The position numbers and the translations under genes were made by a program. Under the pieces are notes generated by a model. It made no database searches, had not been told where the DNA came from, and saw nothing but the letters and a program-made list of their open reading frames with translations. From contig JAKFYH010000036.1 in the NCBI GenBank assembly GCA_021730945.1, forward strand, positions 1 to 60,520: 60,520 nucleotides of DNA, written 5' to 3'. Source of the DNA: Acidobacteriota bacterium (GTDB taxonomy: Bacteria; Acidobacteriota; Vicinamibacteria; Vicinamibacterales; UBA2999). Numbering within the stretch: the stretch's first letter is position 1; the number at the start of each line of letters is the position of its first letter. Shown piece after piece: positions 6,925-16,047 of this stretch.

Positions 6925-8133
6925 ATGCCCGAGTCCCCTGGGCTATCGCCCTGCCCTGCTTGTGGTGCGCCCTGCACCGCTTTGACGTGTGACGCTTGCG
7001 ACCGCCGCAAGCAGCTCGGCCTCATCCGGCGCGAGATCATGGTGCTGGCCCTGCTGAGCGCCACGGCAGTCGGCGCCTTCTTCCTGACCCAATCGGTCGC
7101 GGCCGCGAACCGCGAGTTGCGGATGCGCGACGCGGCGACCTGGTATCACGAAGGCGAGGCTCGCCTGGCGGCGGGACGGGTTGACGACGCGGTGACGGCA
7201 CTGCGCCGCGCCTGCGCGATCGACCGCAACCAACCCGGTTACCGGCTGGCCCTCGCCTCGGCGCTCGACCAGCGCGGCGACGATGAACCCGCCCGGCAGT
7301 TGCTGCAGGGCCTTCGCCAGTTGACCCCTGAGAGCGTCCCGGTCAACCTGCAACTGGCCCGCATCGCCGCTCGGCGCAATGACGAAGCGCAGGCCGTCGG
7401 CTTTTACCAAAACGCCTTGTACGGACAGTGGGACGCCGACCAGCTGGACAACCGGCCGCAGATTCGCGTCGAGCTGATTCGCTACCTGCTTGATCACGAC
7501 CGGCAAGGCCAAGCGCTGCCAGAGCTGCTGGTGCTCAGCTCGAACCTGACCGACGCCGGCCCCTCCCACCTTGAGATCGGGCAACTGTTCGTCAAGGCCG
7601 GCGAGCCGCGCCGCGCCCTCGATCATTTCGAACGCGCCATCGCCGCAAATGCCACCGACGGCCCAGCGCTCTCGGCGGCGGGCGAAGCTGCCTTTGCCAT
7701 TGGTGACTACACCAAGGCTGACCGATACCTCCAGGCGGCGCCAGGAAACGACGGGACCGACCGCGTGCGAAGAGTCACCCGCCTGGTCCTGACCAAGGAT
7801 CCGCTGCTGCCGCGGCTGCCGACGCGTGAGCGTCGACTGCGGCTTCAAGAAGGCCTCACGCGGGCGCGAACCCGGCTTGCCGTCTGCGCGCCGCCGGCGG
7901 CGGTCGTGGCGGCGGATCAGCTCAGCAACCTGGCCGCCCTGGCGCTTGAGGCGCAGGCCTTCGACGAGAAGTGGCGAACGTTGGCGCCGGATCGGGTGCC
8001 GGACTGGCTCGACGATGGGTTTCGTCTCGCGTGGCGGGTCGAAAAGGCCACCGAAGGGATCTGCGGGCCGCCGGATGAGCTTGACCAGGCGCTGCTCCTG
8101 ATCGGACGTCGCTACGAGATGGATCGGCCATGA
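6925..8133 (+). CDS. Zinc-ribbon, membrane-anchored TPR protein
   Basis: A 402-residue protein with three parts. A short N-terminal zinc ribbon (CPACGAPC, then CDAC) comes first, then one transmembrane helix (MVLALLSATAVGAFFLTQSV). A long helical-repeat region follows, with TPR signatures such as WYHEGEARLAAGRVDDAVTA and PRRALDHFERAI. The layout suggests a cytoplasmic metal-binding knob and a periplasmic scaffold. Its role is unknown. The start is uncertain: ATG 6925 is used here, but a TTG five codons earlier (6910) is also open. Its stop overlaps the start of the ClC gene by four bases (ATGA), so translation is probably coupled and the two may work together. Confidence 0.8.
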   Translation: MPESPGLSPCPACGAPCTALTCDACDRRKQLGLIRREIMVLALLSATAVGAFFLTQSVAAANRELRMRDAATWYHEGEARLAAGRVDDAVTALRRACAIDRNQPGYRLALASALDQRGDDEPARQLLQGLRQLTPESVPVNLQLARIAARRNDEAQAVGFYQNALYGQWDADQLDNRPQIRVELIRYLLDHDRQGQALPELLVLSSNLTDAGPSHLEIGQLFVKAGEPRRALDHFERAIAANATDGPALSAAGEAAFAIGDYTKADRYLQAAPGNDGTDRVRRVTRLVLTKDPLLPRLPTRERRLRLQEGLTRARTRLAVCAPPAAVVAADQLSNLAALALEAQAFDEKWRTLAPDRVPDWLDDGFRLAWRVEKATEGICGPPDELDQALLLIGRRYEMDRP

Positions 8134-9509
8134 CACGCCCGGCCCTCTCACTATCGCGGCTGCGGCTGCGCGAGCATCAACTGTTCCTGGCGCTGACCAT
8201 CGGCGTCGGCGTGCTGGCGGGGCTGTCGGCGGTGTTGTTCAGTGTCGCAATCGACTGGACCTCGCGCGCCTTCTTCGGCCTCGATCCGTCCTGGGTGCGC
8301 CTGGCCGTGGTACCGGTCGTGGTCAGCCTGGTCACGGGCGTCCTGCTGGTGAAGGTCTTTCCCGACGTCCGCGGCAGCGGCGTGCCGCAGACCGTAGCCG
8401 CCTTTCGGCTGCAGGCCGGCGTGATTCCCTGGCGGGTGCCGCTCGGCAAGTTCATCACCGGGGTCTTGTGCATCGCGTCGGGTCACTCGATGGGGCGGGA
8501 AGGTCCCTCGGTCCAGATCGGCGCCGGCGTCGCATCGGCGGTGGGCCGGCTGCTGCCGTTGTCGCCGGCTCGGGCTCGCGAGCTGATACCGGTGGGCGCC
8601 GCCGCCGCGCTTGCGGCCGCGTTCAACACACCGATCGCGGCCGTGCTGTTCGCGCTCGAGGAGATCATCGGCGACTTGAACGCCGCGCTCCTCGGCTCGA
8701 CGGTGATCGCCTCGGTCGTGTCGGTGGTGGTCGCCCGTTCGATCCTGGGCAACGAGCCCCTGTTTCGAGTTCCGGCCTACCACCTTGAGCATCCAGCCGA
8801 GTTGCTGGCCTACGCGCTGTTGGGGGTGATGGGCGGACTCATCTCGCTGCTCTTCTGCAAAACGCTGCTGCGCGCGAGACAGATGTTCCTCGACCTGCCG
8901 GTCGCGACGCGGATGCTGCAACCGGCGATGGGCGGCCTGGTTATCGGCGGCATCCTGGTGGCGGTGCCGCAGGTGATGGGGGTGGGCTACGAGTCGGTGG
9001 ACCAGGCGCTCAACGGTGGCTTGCTGCTGCCCACCCTCGTGTTGTTGTGCGTGGTGAAAGCGGTCGCCACCATCGTGTCGTATTCGTCCGGCAATGCCGG
9101 CGGCATTTTCGCGCCGAGCCTCTTCATCGGGGCCATGGCGGGCGGCGCGCTCGGGACGCTGGTGCAGCAGTTTGCCCCTTTCCCCACGGCCGACCCCGGG
9201 GCCTATGCCCTGGTCGGAATGGGGGCCCTCTTTGCCGGTATCATCCGGGCGCCAATGACTTCGGTGTTCATGATCTTCGAGATCACGCAGGACTACGAGA
9301 TTGTCGTGCCGCTCATGGTGGCCAACCTGCTGAGCTTCCTGATCTCTCGACGCTATCAACCCACGCCGATCTATCACGCATTCCTGAAGCAGGACGGCAT
9401 CCATCTGCCGGCCGCTGTCGCCTTGCGCGACCCGGCGGACGAGGCCGTCGCCACCGCCGTGAGCGGAGGCCAGGCCGGCGGTCGAGCGGTCGAACAAGGT
9501 CCCGGCTGA
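8130..9509 (+). CDS. ClC-family chloride/proton transporter
   Basis: A 459-residue ClC membrane protein. The selectivity-filter motifs are present: GSGVP (82-86), GREGP (122-126) with the gating glutamate E124, and NAGGIFAPSLFIGA near 320. The internal proton glutamate of the exchangers is matched by E177/E178 in FALEEI, so it is more likely a chloride/proton antiporter than a channel. No CBS domains follow the membrane part. In bacteria such exchangers support acid resistance or charge balance. The start overlaps the upstream TPR gene by four bases. LKR follows after 30 bases. Confidence 0.93.
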   Translation: MTRPALSLSRLRLREHQLFLALTIGVGVLAGLSAVLFSVAIDWTSRAFFGLDPSWVRLAVVPVVVSLVTGVLLVKVFPDVRGSGVPQTVAAFRLQAGVIPWRVPLGKFITGVLCIASGHSMGREGPSVQIGAGVASAVGRLLPLSPARARELIPVGAAAALAAAFNTPIAAVLFALEEIIGDLNAALLGSTVIASVVSVVVARSILGNEPLFRVPAYHLEHPAELLAYALLGVMGGLISLLFCKTLLRARQMFLDLPVATRMLQPAMGGLVIGGILVAVPQVMGVGYESVDQALNGGLLLPTLVLLCVVKAVATIVSYSSGNAGGIFAPSLFIGAMAGGALGTLVQQFAPFPTADPGAYALVGMGALFAGIIRAPMTSVFMIFEITQDYEIVVPLMVANLLSFLISRRYQPTPIYHAFLKQDGIHLPAAVALRDPADEAVATAVSGGQAGGRAVEQGPG

Positions 9510-9539
9510 TGCGGTATCCACTGTTACTCTAGGAGGCAC

Positions 9540-10853
9540 ATGCCACCGATCGCCCTGCGCCGCGAGGACAAGAATCAGTGGGAGCGCCGCACACCGCTGA
9601 CGCCGGACCACGTCGCGGAGCTGTCCCGCGAGCACGGGGTCGACGTGCGGGTGGAGCCGTCGCCGATCAGGGTATTCGCCGATCACGAATACCTCGGCGC
9701 CGGCGCCGAGGTTTCGAGCGACTTGTCCGGATGCCGGGTGATTATCGGCGTGAAGGAGATCCCGGTGTCGCGGGTGGACCGGGCGCGCACCTACGTCTGT
9801 TTCTCGCACGTGATCAAGGGCCAGGCCTCCAGCATGCCGCTGCTGCAGCGCATGCTGGATCAGCAGTGCACGCTCATCGACTACGAACCGATCGTCGACG
9901 ACCGCGGCCGGCGGCTGATCTTCTTCGGCCGCCACGCCGGTTACGCCGGCATGCTCGACACCCTGTGGGCGCTCGGTCAACGGCTGGCCCACGAGGGCTT
10001 CCGCACGCCGTTTGAAGACCTGCAGCCGGCACTGCACTACGCATCGCTTTCTGACGCACTCGACCATGTGGCACGCATCGGCGAGCGGATCAGGCATGCC
10101 GGCCTGCCAACCGGGCTGCGTCCGGTGGCCTTCGGCTTTACCGGGTCGGGCAACGTCGCGCAGGGCGCTCACGAGGTGTTCGAGCGGCTGCCGTTCGAAA
10201 CAGTGTCGCCGGCCGAACTGCTCTCGCTGCCCGAAGATCGGGACCGGTCTCGGCACGTGGTGTTCCGCACCGACTTCGCGCGCGACCAACGCGTGGCTCG
10301 AACCGAAACCGGCGGCTTCGACGCGGCCGAGTTCGCGAGCAATCCAGGGGCCTACAGCAGCGCCCTCGGTCAATACCTGCCCCACTTGACCGTGTTTGTG
10401 AACTGCATCTACTGGGACCCCGGCCAGCCGCGCGCGATAACGATCGATGAAGTGCGCCGATTGTGGGAGACATCGGCACAGCCCAAGTTGCGGGTCATCG
10501 GCGACATCACCTGCGATGTCGGCGGCTCGATCGAGGTCAATCTGCGGGCCACCGACTCCGGCGATCCGATCTATGTCTACGACGTCGCCACTGGCGCGGC
10601 GGTGTCGGGGGCGGCCGGCCGCGGGCCGGTGGTGATGGCGGTCGATAACCTGCCGTGCGAACTGCCCCGCGAGGCATCTGAGCACTTTGGCGACAGCTTC
10701 CTGCGCTACGTGCCGAAGCTCGCCCGGTGCAACTGGGATGTGCCATTCGAACAGCTCGACTTGCCGGCCGAAATCAAGCGGGCCGTCATCACTCACCGGG
10801 GCGAACTGACGCCCGCCTATCGACACCTCGACGCGGCGTTAGGCCACCGCTGA
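9540..10853 (+). CDS. Lysine-ketoglutarate reductase (saccharopine-forming) domain protein
   Basis: A 437-residue protein of the AlaDH/PNT-type fold matching the N-terminal half of the bifunctional alpha-aminoadipic semialdehyde synthase of animals and plants. That half joins lysine and 2-oxoglutarate to saccharopine with NADPH. The N terminus (ALRREDKNQWERRTPLTP) carries the family RRE..WERR..L pattern, and a nucleotide-binding loop GFTGSGNVAQGA lies near residue 200. AGGAGG sits just before ATG 9540. Its stop and the start of the saccharopine dehydrogenase gene share one base (TGATG), so the two halves of the pathway are tightly coupled. The substrate is inferred from family and pairing; a related opine-type dehydrogenase cannot be excluded. 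Confidence 0.85.
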   Translation: MPPIALRREDKNQWERRTPLTPDHVAELSREHGVDVRVEPSPIRVFADHEYLGAGAEVSSDLSGCRVIIGVKEIPVSRVDRARTYVCFSHVIKGQASSMPLLQRMLDQQCTLIDYEPIVDDRGRRLIFFGRHAGYAGMLDTLWALGQRLAHEGFRTPFEDLQPALHYASLSDALDHVARIGERIRHAGLPTGLRPVAFGFTGSGNVAQGAHEVFERLPFETVSPAELLSLPEDRDRSRHVVFRTDFARDQRVARTETGGFDAAEFASNPGAYSSALGQYLPHLTVFVNCIYWDPGQPRAITIDEVRRLWETSAQPKLRVIGDITCDVGGSIEVNLRATDSGDPIYVYDVATGAAVSGAAGRGPVVMAVDNLPCELPREASEHFGDSFLRYVPKLARCNWDVPFEQLDLPAEIKRAVITHRGELTPAYRHLDAALGHR

Positions 10854-12181
10854 TGCCACCGCGGGTGCTGGTGCTTGGGGCGGGTCTCATCTCGCCGCCG
10901 CTGCTGCGCTACCTGCTGTCGCACACCGACTACCAGCTCACGGTCGGCGCCCTCGACGTGACCAAGGCCACGGCGATTCTGGCCGGCCAACCGCGCGGGC
11001 GCGTCGTCCAGATCGACATCGACGATCTCGCCGCGCTCGCGCCGCTGGTCGACGAGGCCGATGTGGTGGTAAGCCTGCTGCCGGCGGGCTTCAACCCCCG
11101 GATCGCCGAACTGGCCATCGCCCGGCGGATTCCGATGTTGAACACTTCGTACGTGTCGCCGGCGCTTGCCGCGCTCGACCAGCCGGCGCGTGACGCCGGG
11201 GTGCTGTTGCTGTGCGAGATCGGCCTCGACCCTGGCATCGATCACATGTCGGCCGTGCGCGTGGTGCGGCAGGTGCAGGCGGAAGGTGGCGCGGTCGAGC
11301 AGTTTGTCAGTTGCTGCGGTGGCTTTCCGGCGCCCGATGCCAACACCAATCCGTGGGGCTACAAATTCTCGTGGTTCCCGCGGCAGGTATTGCTGTCGGC
11401 GCGCAACCCGGCCCGTTACCTCCAGTGCGGACAGGTGGTCGACGTGCCTGGCGCCGAACTCTTCGCGCATGTGCGGCCGCATGCGATCGAGGGGCTCGGC
11501 GTGTTTGAGATCTATCCCAACCGCGACAGCCTGGCCTACCGCGACCTCTACGGCCTGACCGGCGCCACCGACATGTTGCGTGCGACCCTTCGCTATCCCG
11601 GCTGGTGCGACACCTTGCGGGCGGCCGCTAACCTTGGTCTGCTCGATGTCGACGTGCACGATTGGCCGGCCGGCACCGACTACGCCGCCGTGACCACCCG
11701 CCGGCTCTCGCCGGGCGGTGGCACCACGATCGATCGGCTCGCCGCCCACCTCGGCGTCGGGACCGATGCGAGCGTACTGGCGCGGTTCGAGTGGGCAGGA
11801 CTGCTGTCGGATCGCAAGCTGCCGGTTCGGCAGGCGGCGCCGCTCGACCTGTTCGTCGGCCGGCTCGCCGAGCTCATGACCTACCAGCCGGGCGAACGCG
11901 ACATGGTGGTGATGGAACATCGCCTGACGGCATCGTTCCCGGACGGCCATCGCGAGATCATCACCTCTACGCTCGAAGCGACCGGCGAACCATTCGGCGA
12001 CTCCGCCATGTCGCGGGCGGTTTCCCTGCCCCTCGCGATCGCCACCCGCCTCGTATTGGCCGGCGCGATCAACACCGCTGGCGTGCAGATTCCGGTGCAA
12101 CCCGAAATCTACCAGCCCGTACTCGACGAACTTGCCACACTGGGCCTGGCCCTGCACGAACGAAGGAAGGCAGCAAATTGA
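10853..12181 (+). CDS. Saccharopine dehydrogenase
   Basis: A 442-residue NAD(P)-dependent enzyme that splits saccharopine into glutamate and alpha-aminoadipic semialdehyde, matching the C-terminal half of eukaryotic AASS. The N-terminal Rossmann motif is VLVLGAGLISPPLL, followed by VSLLPAGFNPRIAELAI. The family substrate region includes CEIGLDPGIDHMSA and GGFPAPDANTNPWGYKFSWFP split across the middle. The start is ATG 10853, overlapping the reductase stop by one base; an upstream in-frame start would lie inside that gene. With the previous gene it forms a split two-enzyme lysine catabolism unit. No aminoadipate semialdehyde dehydrogenase is seen nearby. Confidence 0.92.
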   Translation: MPPRVLVLGAGLISPPLLRYLLSHTDYQLTVGALDVTKATAILAGQPRGRVVQIDIDDLAALAPLVDEADVVVSLLPAGFNPRIAELAIARRIPMLNTSYVSPALAALDQPARDAGVLLLCEIGLDPGIDHMSAVRVVRQVQAEGGAVEQFVSCCGGFPAPDANTNPWGYKFSWFPRQVLLSARNPARYLQCGQVVDVPGAELFAHVRPHAIEGLGVFEIYPNRDSLAYRDLYGLTGATDMLRATLRYPGWCDTLRAAANLGLLDVDVHDWPAGTDYAAVTTRRLSPGGGTTIDRLAAHLGVGTDASVLARFEWAGLLSDRKLPVRQAAPLDLFVGRLAELMTYQPGERDMVVMEHRLTASFPDGHREIITSTLEATGEPFGDSAMSRAVSLPLAIATRLVLAGAINTAGVQIPVQPEIYQPVLDELATLGLALHERRKAAN

Positions 12182-12183
12182 AT

Positions 12184-13995
12184 ATGGTTCGGGCGTTGGC
12201 GCGAAACGCACTGTTCACGATGGCCGCTCTTGTGAGCGCTCTTGGCGGCCCGGCGTTTGCGCAAGGCATCACGCCGCCTGGCACCAGGGTGGAGTTGCCA
12301 TCGATCACTGCTGCGGAAGCCAACTCGCGGCTCGGCCTCCCGGCGACGCCGCCGTTTCTGACCGGCACCCAGGTCGATCGCCTGATTACGACCGCGCCAC
12401 TCCTGGTCAGCCGCGCGTTCGTCTTCAATCCCGGCAGCACGGCCCGTGGGTCGCTCGGCAGCTGGATGTTGCCGATTGCGCAACTGCGCCGGCTGAGCCG
12501 CGCACAGTACCTGGATCGCTGGGCCATGCCGATCGGTGCGGATGGTGTGCGCAATGATTCGGTCGCGTTTGTCATCCTGCCGGCCGGCACGCACCTCTGG
12601 TCTGGCGTGGCCGGACCCATCGCCGACAACAACGGGCTGTGGGGAAACGGCGGCGGCACGCAGTACTACCTGGGCCCCGACGCGAATGTCCCCTCGGGCG
12701 GTTTCCAGACCCGGGCGGAGATGTTCTTCACCACGCCCCAGCCGCTGGCGACGCTCGAAAGCTACGGCACGCGGGTGGCCGGCGCAACCGCCGCAGTCGG
12801 CCACTATCTCGACAGCCTCGCGGTGACGCCGTTCTCTGATCTGGACGACGTCCTGGTGCAATTGGACGTCCTGCCGTTGATCGATACCGCAGGCTCGCCG
12901 ATGTTGACGCGCGCGCTGCAGAATATTGGCCCCGAGCGGCACGCGGCCACGGCGCTGACCGGCCTGCGAGCCACGGCGTTTCACCTTGACCTGTTTGCGA
13001 GGCGCGGCAGCGCTACGGCGGGCGGGATCGTCACGCCGGCCGGCAGCTCGGGTTCGGCACAGACCGGTCGCGGACCGATCGTCGTCCAACCCCTCAGCTA
13101 CGTGGCCGGTCTGCTCTCGCAAGCGGGCCAGCTGTCAGCCGGGTCAGACAAAGTGCGCGCCTGGTTGGGCGGGAACAGTTCGTTCGATCGGCAGGCAGAC
13201 CGCCAGGACCTGACCGGGTTTTCGTCGCGGACGTTCAGCGGCGTCGGCGGCATGGACGCGAAGTTCGGCCGCCGCTGGGCGATGGGCATCGGCGGCGGAA
13301 TCATCGAGACGCCGCTCACGTGGAATCATGGCGGCGGCGACGCCGGCACCACCATGGGGTTGGTCGCCGGTTACTCCGGCTACCGCCGGGGCCGTATCTT
13401 TGCCGACGGAGCGGTGGTCGCCGGACGCGGCCGGGTTGCGGCGCATCGGCGCCTGGCCATTCCCGGAGTGGTGGGCCTGACGCCGGACCTGGCGCGAACA
13501 GCTGACAGCCGGCAGACGGCGTGGACCGCCGGTGCTCAAGCCGACGCGGGTCTGGACTTCACGGCCGGCGTGGTGCTGCTCCAGCCGGTGGCCGGGCTGG
13601 CCTACTCACGGTTCTCGCACGCGGGGTTCAGCGAGGGCGGCGCCGATAGCCTGAATCTTGTCGTGAGCGGGTACGACGCCGGCTCTGTACGAGTTCGCGC
13701 AGGTTTCCGGGTCGAGAGCGCGAGGGCCGGAGCCGGTGCACGATGGCAACCTGAGGGGCAGTTGCTGTGGACGCACGCGCTCTCCTCCGCCTCGCCGGAA
13801 TTGCTCGCACGGCTGGCCGGCGGGTCCGGCGGCTTCACGTTCCAGGTGGCACCCGATGCGCCCAACGGCTTTGCCGCCGGCATTGGCCTCTCGGGTCGCT
13901 TCAACCGCGGATCGGTTCGCCTGCGCTACGACGGCGACTTCAGCCGCCATCGACGCAGTCACGCCGTCGGTGTCGCCGCCAGCACGGCCTTCTAG
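12184..13995 (+). CDS. Autotransporter-like outer-membrane beta-barrel protein
   Basis: A 603-residue exported protein. A signal peptide (about 1-25, ending GPAFAQ) is followed by a passenger region of about 300 residues with a possible helical stretch (about 200-265). The C-terminal 270 or so residues alternate Gly/aromatic strands (GGMDAKFGRRWAMGIGGGI, GLVAGYSGYRRGRIFADGAV) and end in ...STAF. The terminal Phe and strand pattern fit an autotransporter beta-domain inserted by BAM. Passenger function is unknown. ATG 12184 was chosen; a TTG at 12178 overlaps the upstream stop. It follows saccharopine dehydrogenase closely but is probably functionally unrelated. Confidence 0.75.
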   Translation: MVRALARNALFTMAALVSALGGPAFAQGITPPGTRVELPSITAAEANSRLGLPATPPFLTGTQVDRLITTAPLLVSRAFVFNPGSTARGSLGSWMLPIAQLRRLSRAQYLDRWAMPIGADGVRNDSVAFVILPAGTHLWSGVAGPIADNNGLWGNGGGTQYYLGPDANVPSGGFQTRAEMFFTTPQPLATLESYGTRVAGATAAVGHYLDSLAVTPFSDLDDVLVQLDVLPLIDTAGSPMLTRALQNIGPERHAATALTGLRATAFHLDLFARRGSATAGGIVTPAGSSGSAQTGRGPIVVQPLSYVAGLLSQAGQLSAGSDKVRAWLGGNSSFDRQADRQDLTGFSSRTFSGVGGMDAKFGRRWAMGIGGGIIETPLTWNHGGGDAGTTMGLVAGYSGYRRGRIFADGAVVAGRGRVAAHRRLAIPGVVGLTPDLARTADSRQTAWTAGAQADAGLDFTAGVVLLQPVAGLAYSRFSHAGFSEGGADSLNLVVSGYDAGSVRVRAGFRVESARAGAGARWQPEGQLLWTHALSSASPELLARLAGGSGGFTFQVAPDAPNGFAAGIGLSGRFNRGSVRLRYDGDFSRHRRSHAVGVAASTAF

Positions 13996-14012
13996 CCCCG
14001 GCCGTGCTGTCG

Positions 14013-14168
14013 CTACTCTGCGCGCAGGGTCGTCGCCGGGTCGATGCGGGTCGCGCGCCAGGCCGGTAACAGGCACGCCGCCGACACACAGGCAACGAGG
14101 AGCGCCGGCAACAGACCCACCTCCAGCACCATGCTGCGAATGGCAGCCGCCCGTGCACCGAGGGGTCG
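14013..14168 (-). pseudogene. Relic of an FtsX/MacB-type ABC permease (C-terminal end only)
   Basis: The last 51 codons before the stop at 14013-14015 (complement) read as the end of a MacB/ADOP-type permease: a hydrophobic helix (LLPALLVACVSAACLLPA) followed by the typical end motif WRATRIDPATTLRAE. Intact permeases elsewhere in this window end comparably (ARRAASLDPIEALRRE, AWRASRLDPIEALRYE). Upstream the frame runs into the amidase gene in another frame, so the rest of the permease is gone. This is a truncated remnant, lying 4 bases from the amidase stop. Confidence 0.8.
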
Positions 14169-14172
14169 TTGA

Positions 14173-15879
14173 TCAGTGATTCGTCCGGCTGATCGGCGGC
14201 GGTACGCGCTTCCGGGTCGCCTGCTCGAAGGCATAGGCGATGCCGACGATCTTCGGATCCTCGCAGTGCCCGCCGACGAAGCTGACGCCGTAGGGACGCA
14301 CCCTGTCCGGCGACCCCTTGGCGCCATCGGCGTAGTTGGCCACCATCGCGAACGGGACAACGACAATCGGGTAGCCGGCCTTGGTGGCGTAGTTGGCGCC
14401 GCCCGACTCCGGGAACATCAACGCATCGAGCTTGTGGGCGGTGATCACCGCATCGAGTCCCTCCTGCCGCGTCAACTGCAGGTCCTCCGACCGGTTGCGC
14501 TCGTAGCGCGCCCTGCCCTTTTCGAGATCGACCGCGTCGGCGGTGTCGAGCCGCCCCTGGCCATAGCGCATGGCCCCGTGGGCCTCGTGCGCGGCGTTCC
14601 ACTGCCGCAGTTCGCCCAGCGTCTTCACCGGCGCCGAGTTTCCGAGAGTAGCCAGCCACAGGTTGAAGTCGCGCTTCATGCCGTATCGCAACACATTCGA
14701 GCAGAGGTCGTCGGCGGCAGTGCCGTCGCTTGCCAGCTGGCAGATGTTATGGGACGTCAGGTTCTTCGCCGCGTCGGTCGCGATCATGCTCGGCAGATCG
14801 GCGGGGTCCACCACCTCCGCGCCGGCGGCCGTGAGCGCGGCGATCGCATCGGCCATGGACTGCGCCTCGTCTGGCTTCAGCCCCGCGAACGGCCGGGCAC
14901 GTCCGGGAAACTGGCGCGCCTCGTAAATACCCGCGCGCGGAATGCCGATGCGCATGCCCTTGAGCGCATCGGCTTTCAGGAACGGCGTGTAGTCGCGATT
15001 GGGGGGCGCCACGCACTCGCTGGTGCGCGGATCGAGAGGGTCGACCGCCGCCCCCTCCATGGCGCCCAGCATGATGGCCGCATCCGTGACGGTCTTGGCC
15101 ATGGGACCGGCCGTGTCCTGATCCAGGGTGAGCGGGACGATGCCGTAGCGGCTGATCCGTCCGGTCGAAGGGCGGATGCCGACCAGCATGTTGGCGTTGG
15201 ACGGCCCTTCGATGGAGCCGCCGGTGGAGGTGCCGACGTTGGCGGACCACAGGTTGGCCGCGACCCCCACGCCGGAACTGGACCCTGACACTTCCAGCAC
15301 CGGCGTGCCATCGTCGTTGGCGCGCGGGTCGTACGGGTTGTAGCTTTGTCCGGCCGATGCGCTGTAGCCGCCGGGCCGCCGGTCAGAGCCGAACCAGCCA
15401 GCCAATTCGCTCAGGTTCGACTTGGCAAGGATGATCGCGCCGGCGTTCCTGAGATTGGTCACCAGCGTCGCGTCGTACGGCGCCATGAAGTGCTTGAAGG
15501 CGAGCATCCCACCGGAGGTCGGCAAGTCGTCCTTGGTGAGGATGTTGTCTTTGAGCGCGACCGGCACTCCATGTAGCGGACCGCGGATGCGCCCCGCCGC
15601 TCGTTCCTGGTCGAGCACTTCGGCCTGCGCGAGCGCGCTGGCATTGATCGACACGGCGGCGTTCAGTGCGTCTTCGTAGAGACCGATCCGCGTAAGGTAT
15701 TGGGTGACGATTTCGCGCGAGGTGGTCCGGCCCTCCGCCATCGCCCGCTGCATCTCGGGAATCGACGCCTCGACAACGGTGAAGGGTGGGCGGGTGTCCG
15801 GTGCCGGCCTGGCGCAGGCCGCCACCATCACCACGAACACCGACGGCGCAAGAACAGCGACAGCCCGCAGCAGTTTCAC
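14173..15879 (-). CDS. Amidase-signature family lipoprotein
   Basis: A 568-residue amidase (amidase signature family) that hydrolyses a carbon-nitrogen bond. The Ser-cisSer-Lys triad is visible: K110 in PVALKDNIL, the cis-Ser in the GSSSG run (about 200-203), and the nucleophile S222 in GTSTGGSIEGP. GTG 15879 is preferred because GGGAG lies 9 bases upstream and the product then opens with a lipoprotein signal (VVMVAAC, lipidated C22). The enzyme is thus exported and membrane-anchored. An in-frame ATG at 15915 would add 12 residues. The natural substrate is unknown. It ends next to a permease relic. Confidence 0.9.
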   Translation of the reverse strand: MKLLRAVAVLAPSVFVVMVAACARPAPDTRPPFTVVEASIPEMQRAMAEGRTTSREIVTQYLTRIGLYEDALNAAVSINASALAQAEVLDQERAAGRIRGPLHGVPVALKDNILTKDDLPTSGGMLAFKHFMAPYDATLVTNLRNAGAIILAKSNLSELAGWFGSDRRPGGYSASAGQSYNPYDPRANDDGTPVLEVSGSSSGVGVAANLWSANVGTSTGGSIEGPSNANMLVGIRPSTGRISRYGIVPLTLDQDTAGPMAKTVTDAAIMLGAMEGAAVDPLDPRTSECVAPPNRDYTPFLKADALKGMRIGIPRAGIYEARQFPGRARPFAGLKPDEAQSMADAIAALTAAGAEVVDPADLPSMIATDAAKNLTSHNICQLASDGTAADDLCSNVLRYGMKRDFNLWLATLGNSAPVKTLGELRQWNAAHEAHGAMRYGQGRLDTADAVDLEKGRARYERNRSEDLQLTRQEGLDAVITAHKLDALMFPESGGANYATKAGYPIVVVPFAMVANYADGAKGSPDRVRPYGVSFVGGHCEDPKIVGIAYAFEQATRKRVPPPISRTNH

Positions 15880-15971
15880 GCCGACATTCTCCCGTCCCGG
15901 CCGGTGAATGTCCACTCCCAGCGCCCGCGGACGGAACCCTGGGCCGCGCGCGGCGTGGCTATCCCGTGTGT

Positions 15972-15998
15972 CGAAGGCGGGCCCGCTGCCCGCCTTCG
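15972..15998. terminator. Strong hairpin between smc and the amidase gene
   Basis: An 11-bp perfect stem, CGAAGGCGGGC (15972-15982) with GCCCGCCTTCG (15988-15998), closes a 5-base loop. On the plus strand it is followed by TTT, but both neighbours are on the minus strand, where no T-run follows. It probably ends or insulates smc transcription. A second small stem (GGCGCG/CGCGCC) lies near 16019-16033. Confidence 0.5.
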
Positions 15999-16047
15999 TT
16001 TCCCGGCTGTGCCTGTCCTGGCGCGCTCGCGCCGGGCGGAGGTGAAT

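Noticed and set aside
8151-10826. An 891-codon open frame on the minus strand across the ClC and LKR genes.
   Set aside because: Composition is His/Arg/Gln/Asp-rich without domains, and it is antisense to two clear genes. It results from strong codon-position GC bias.
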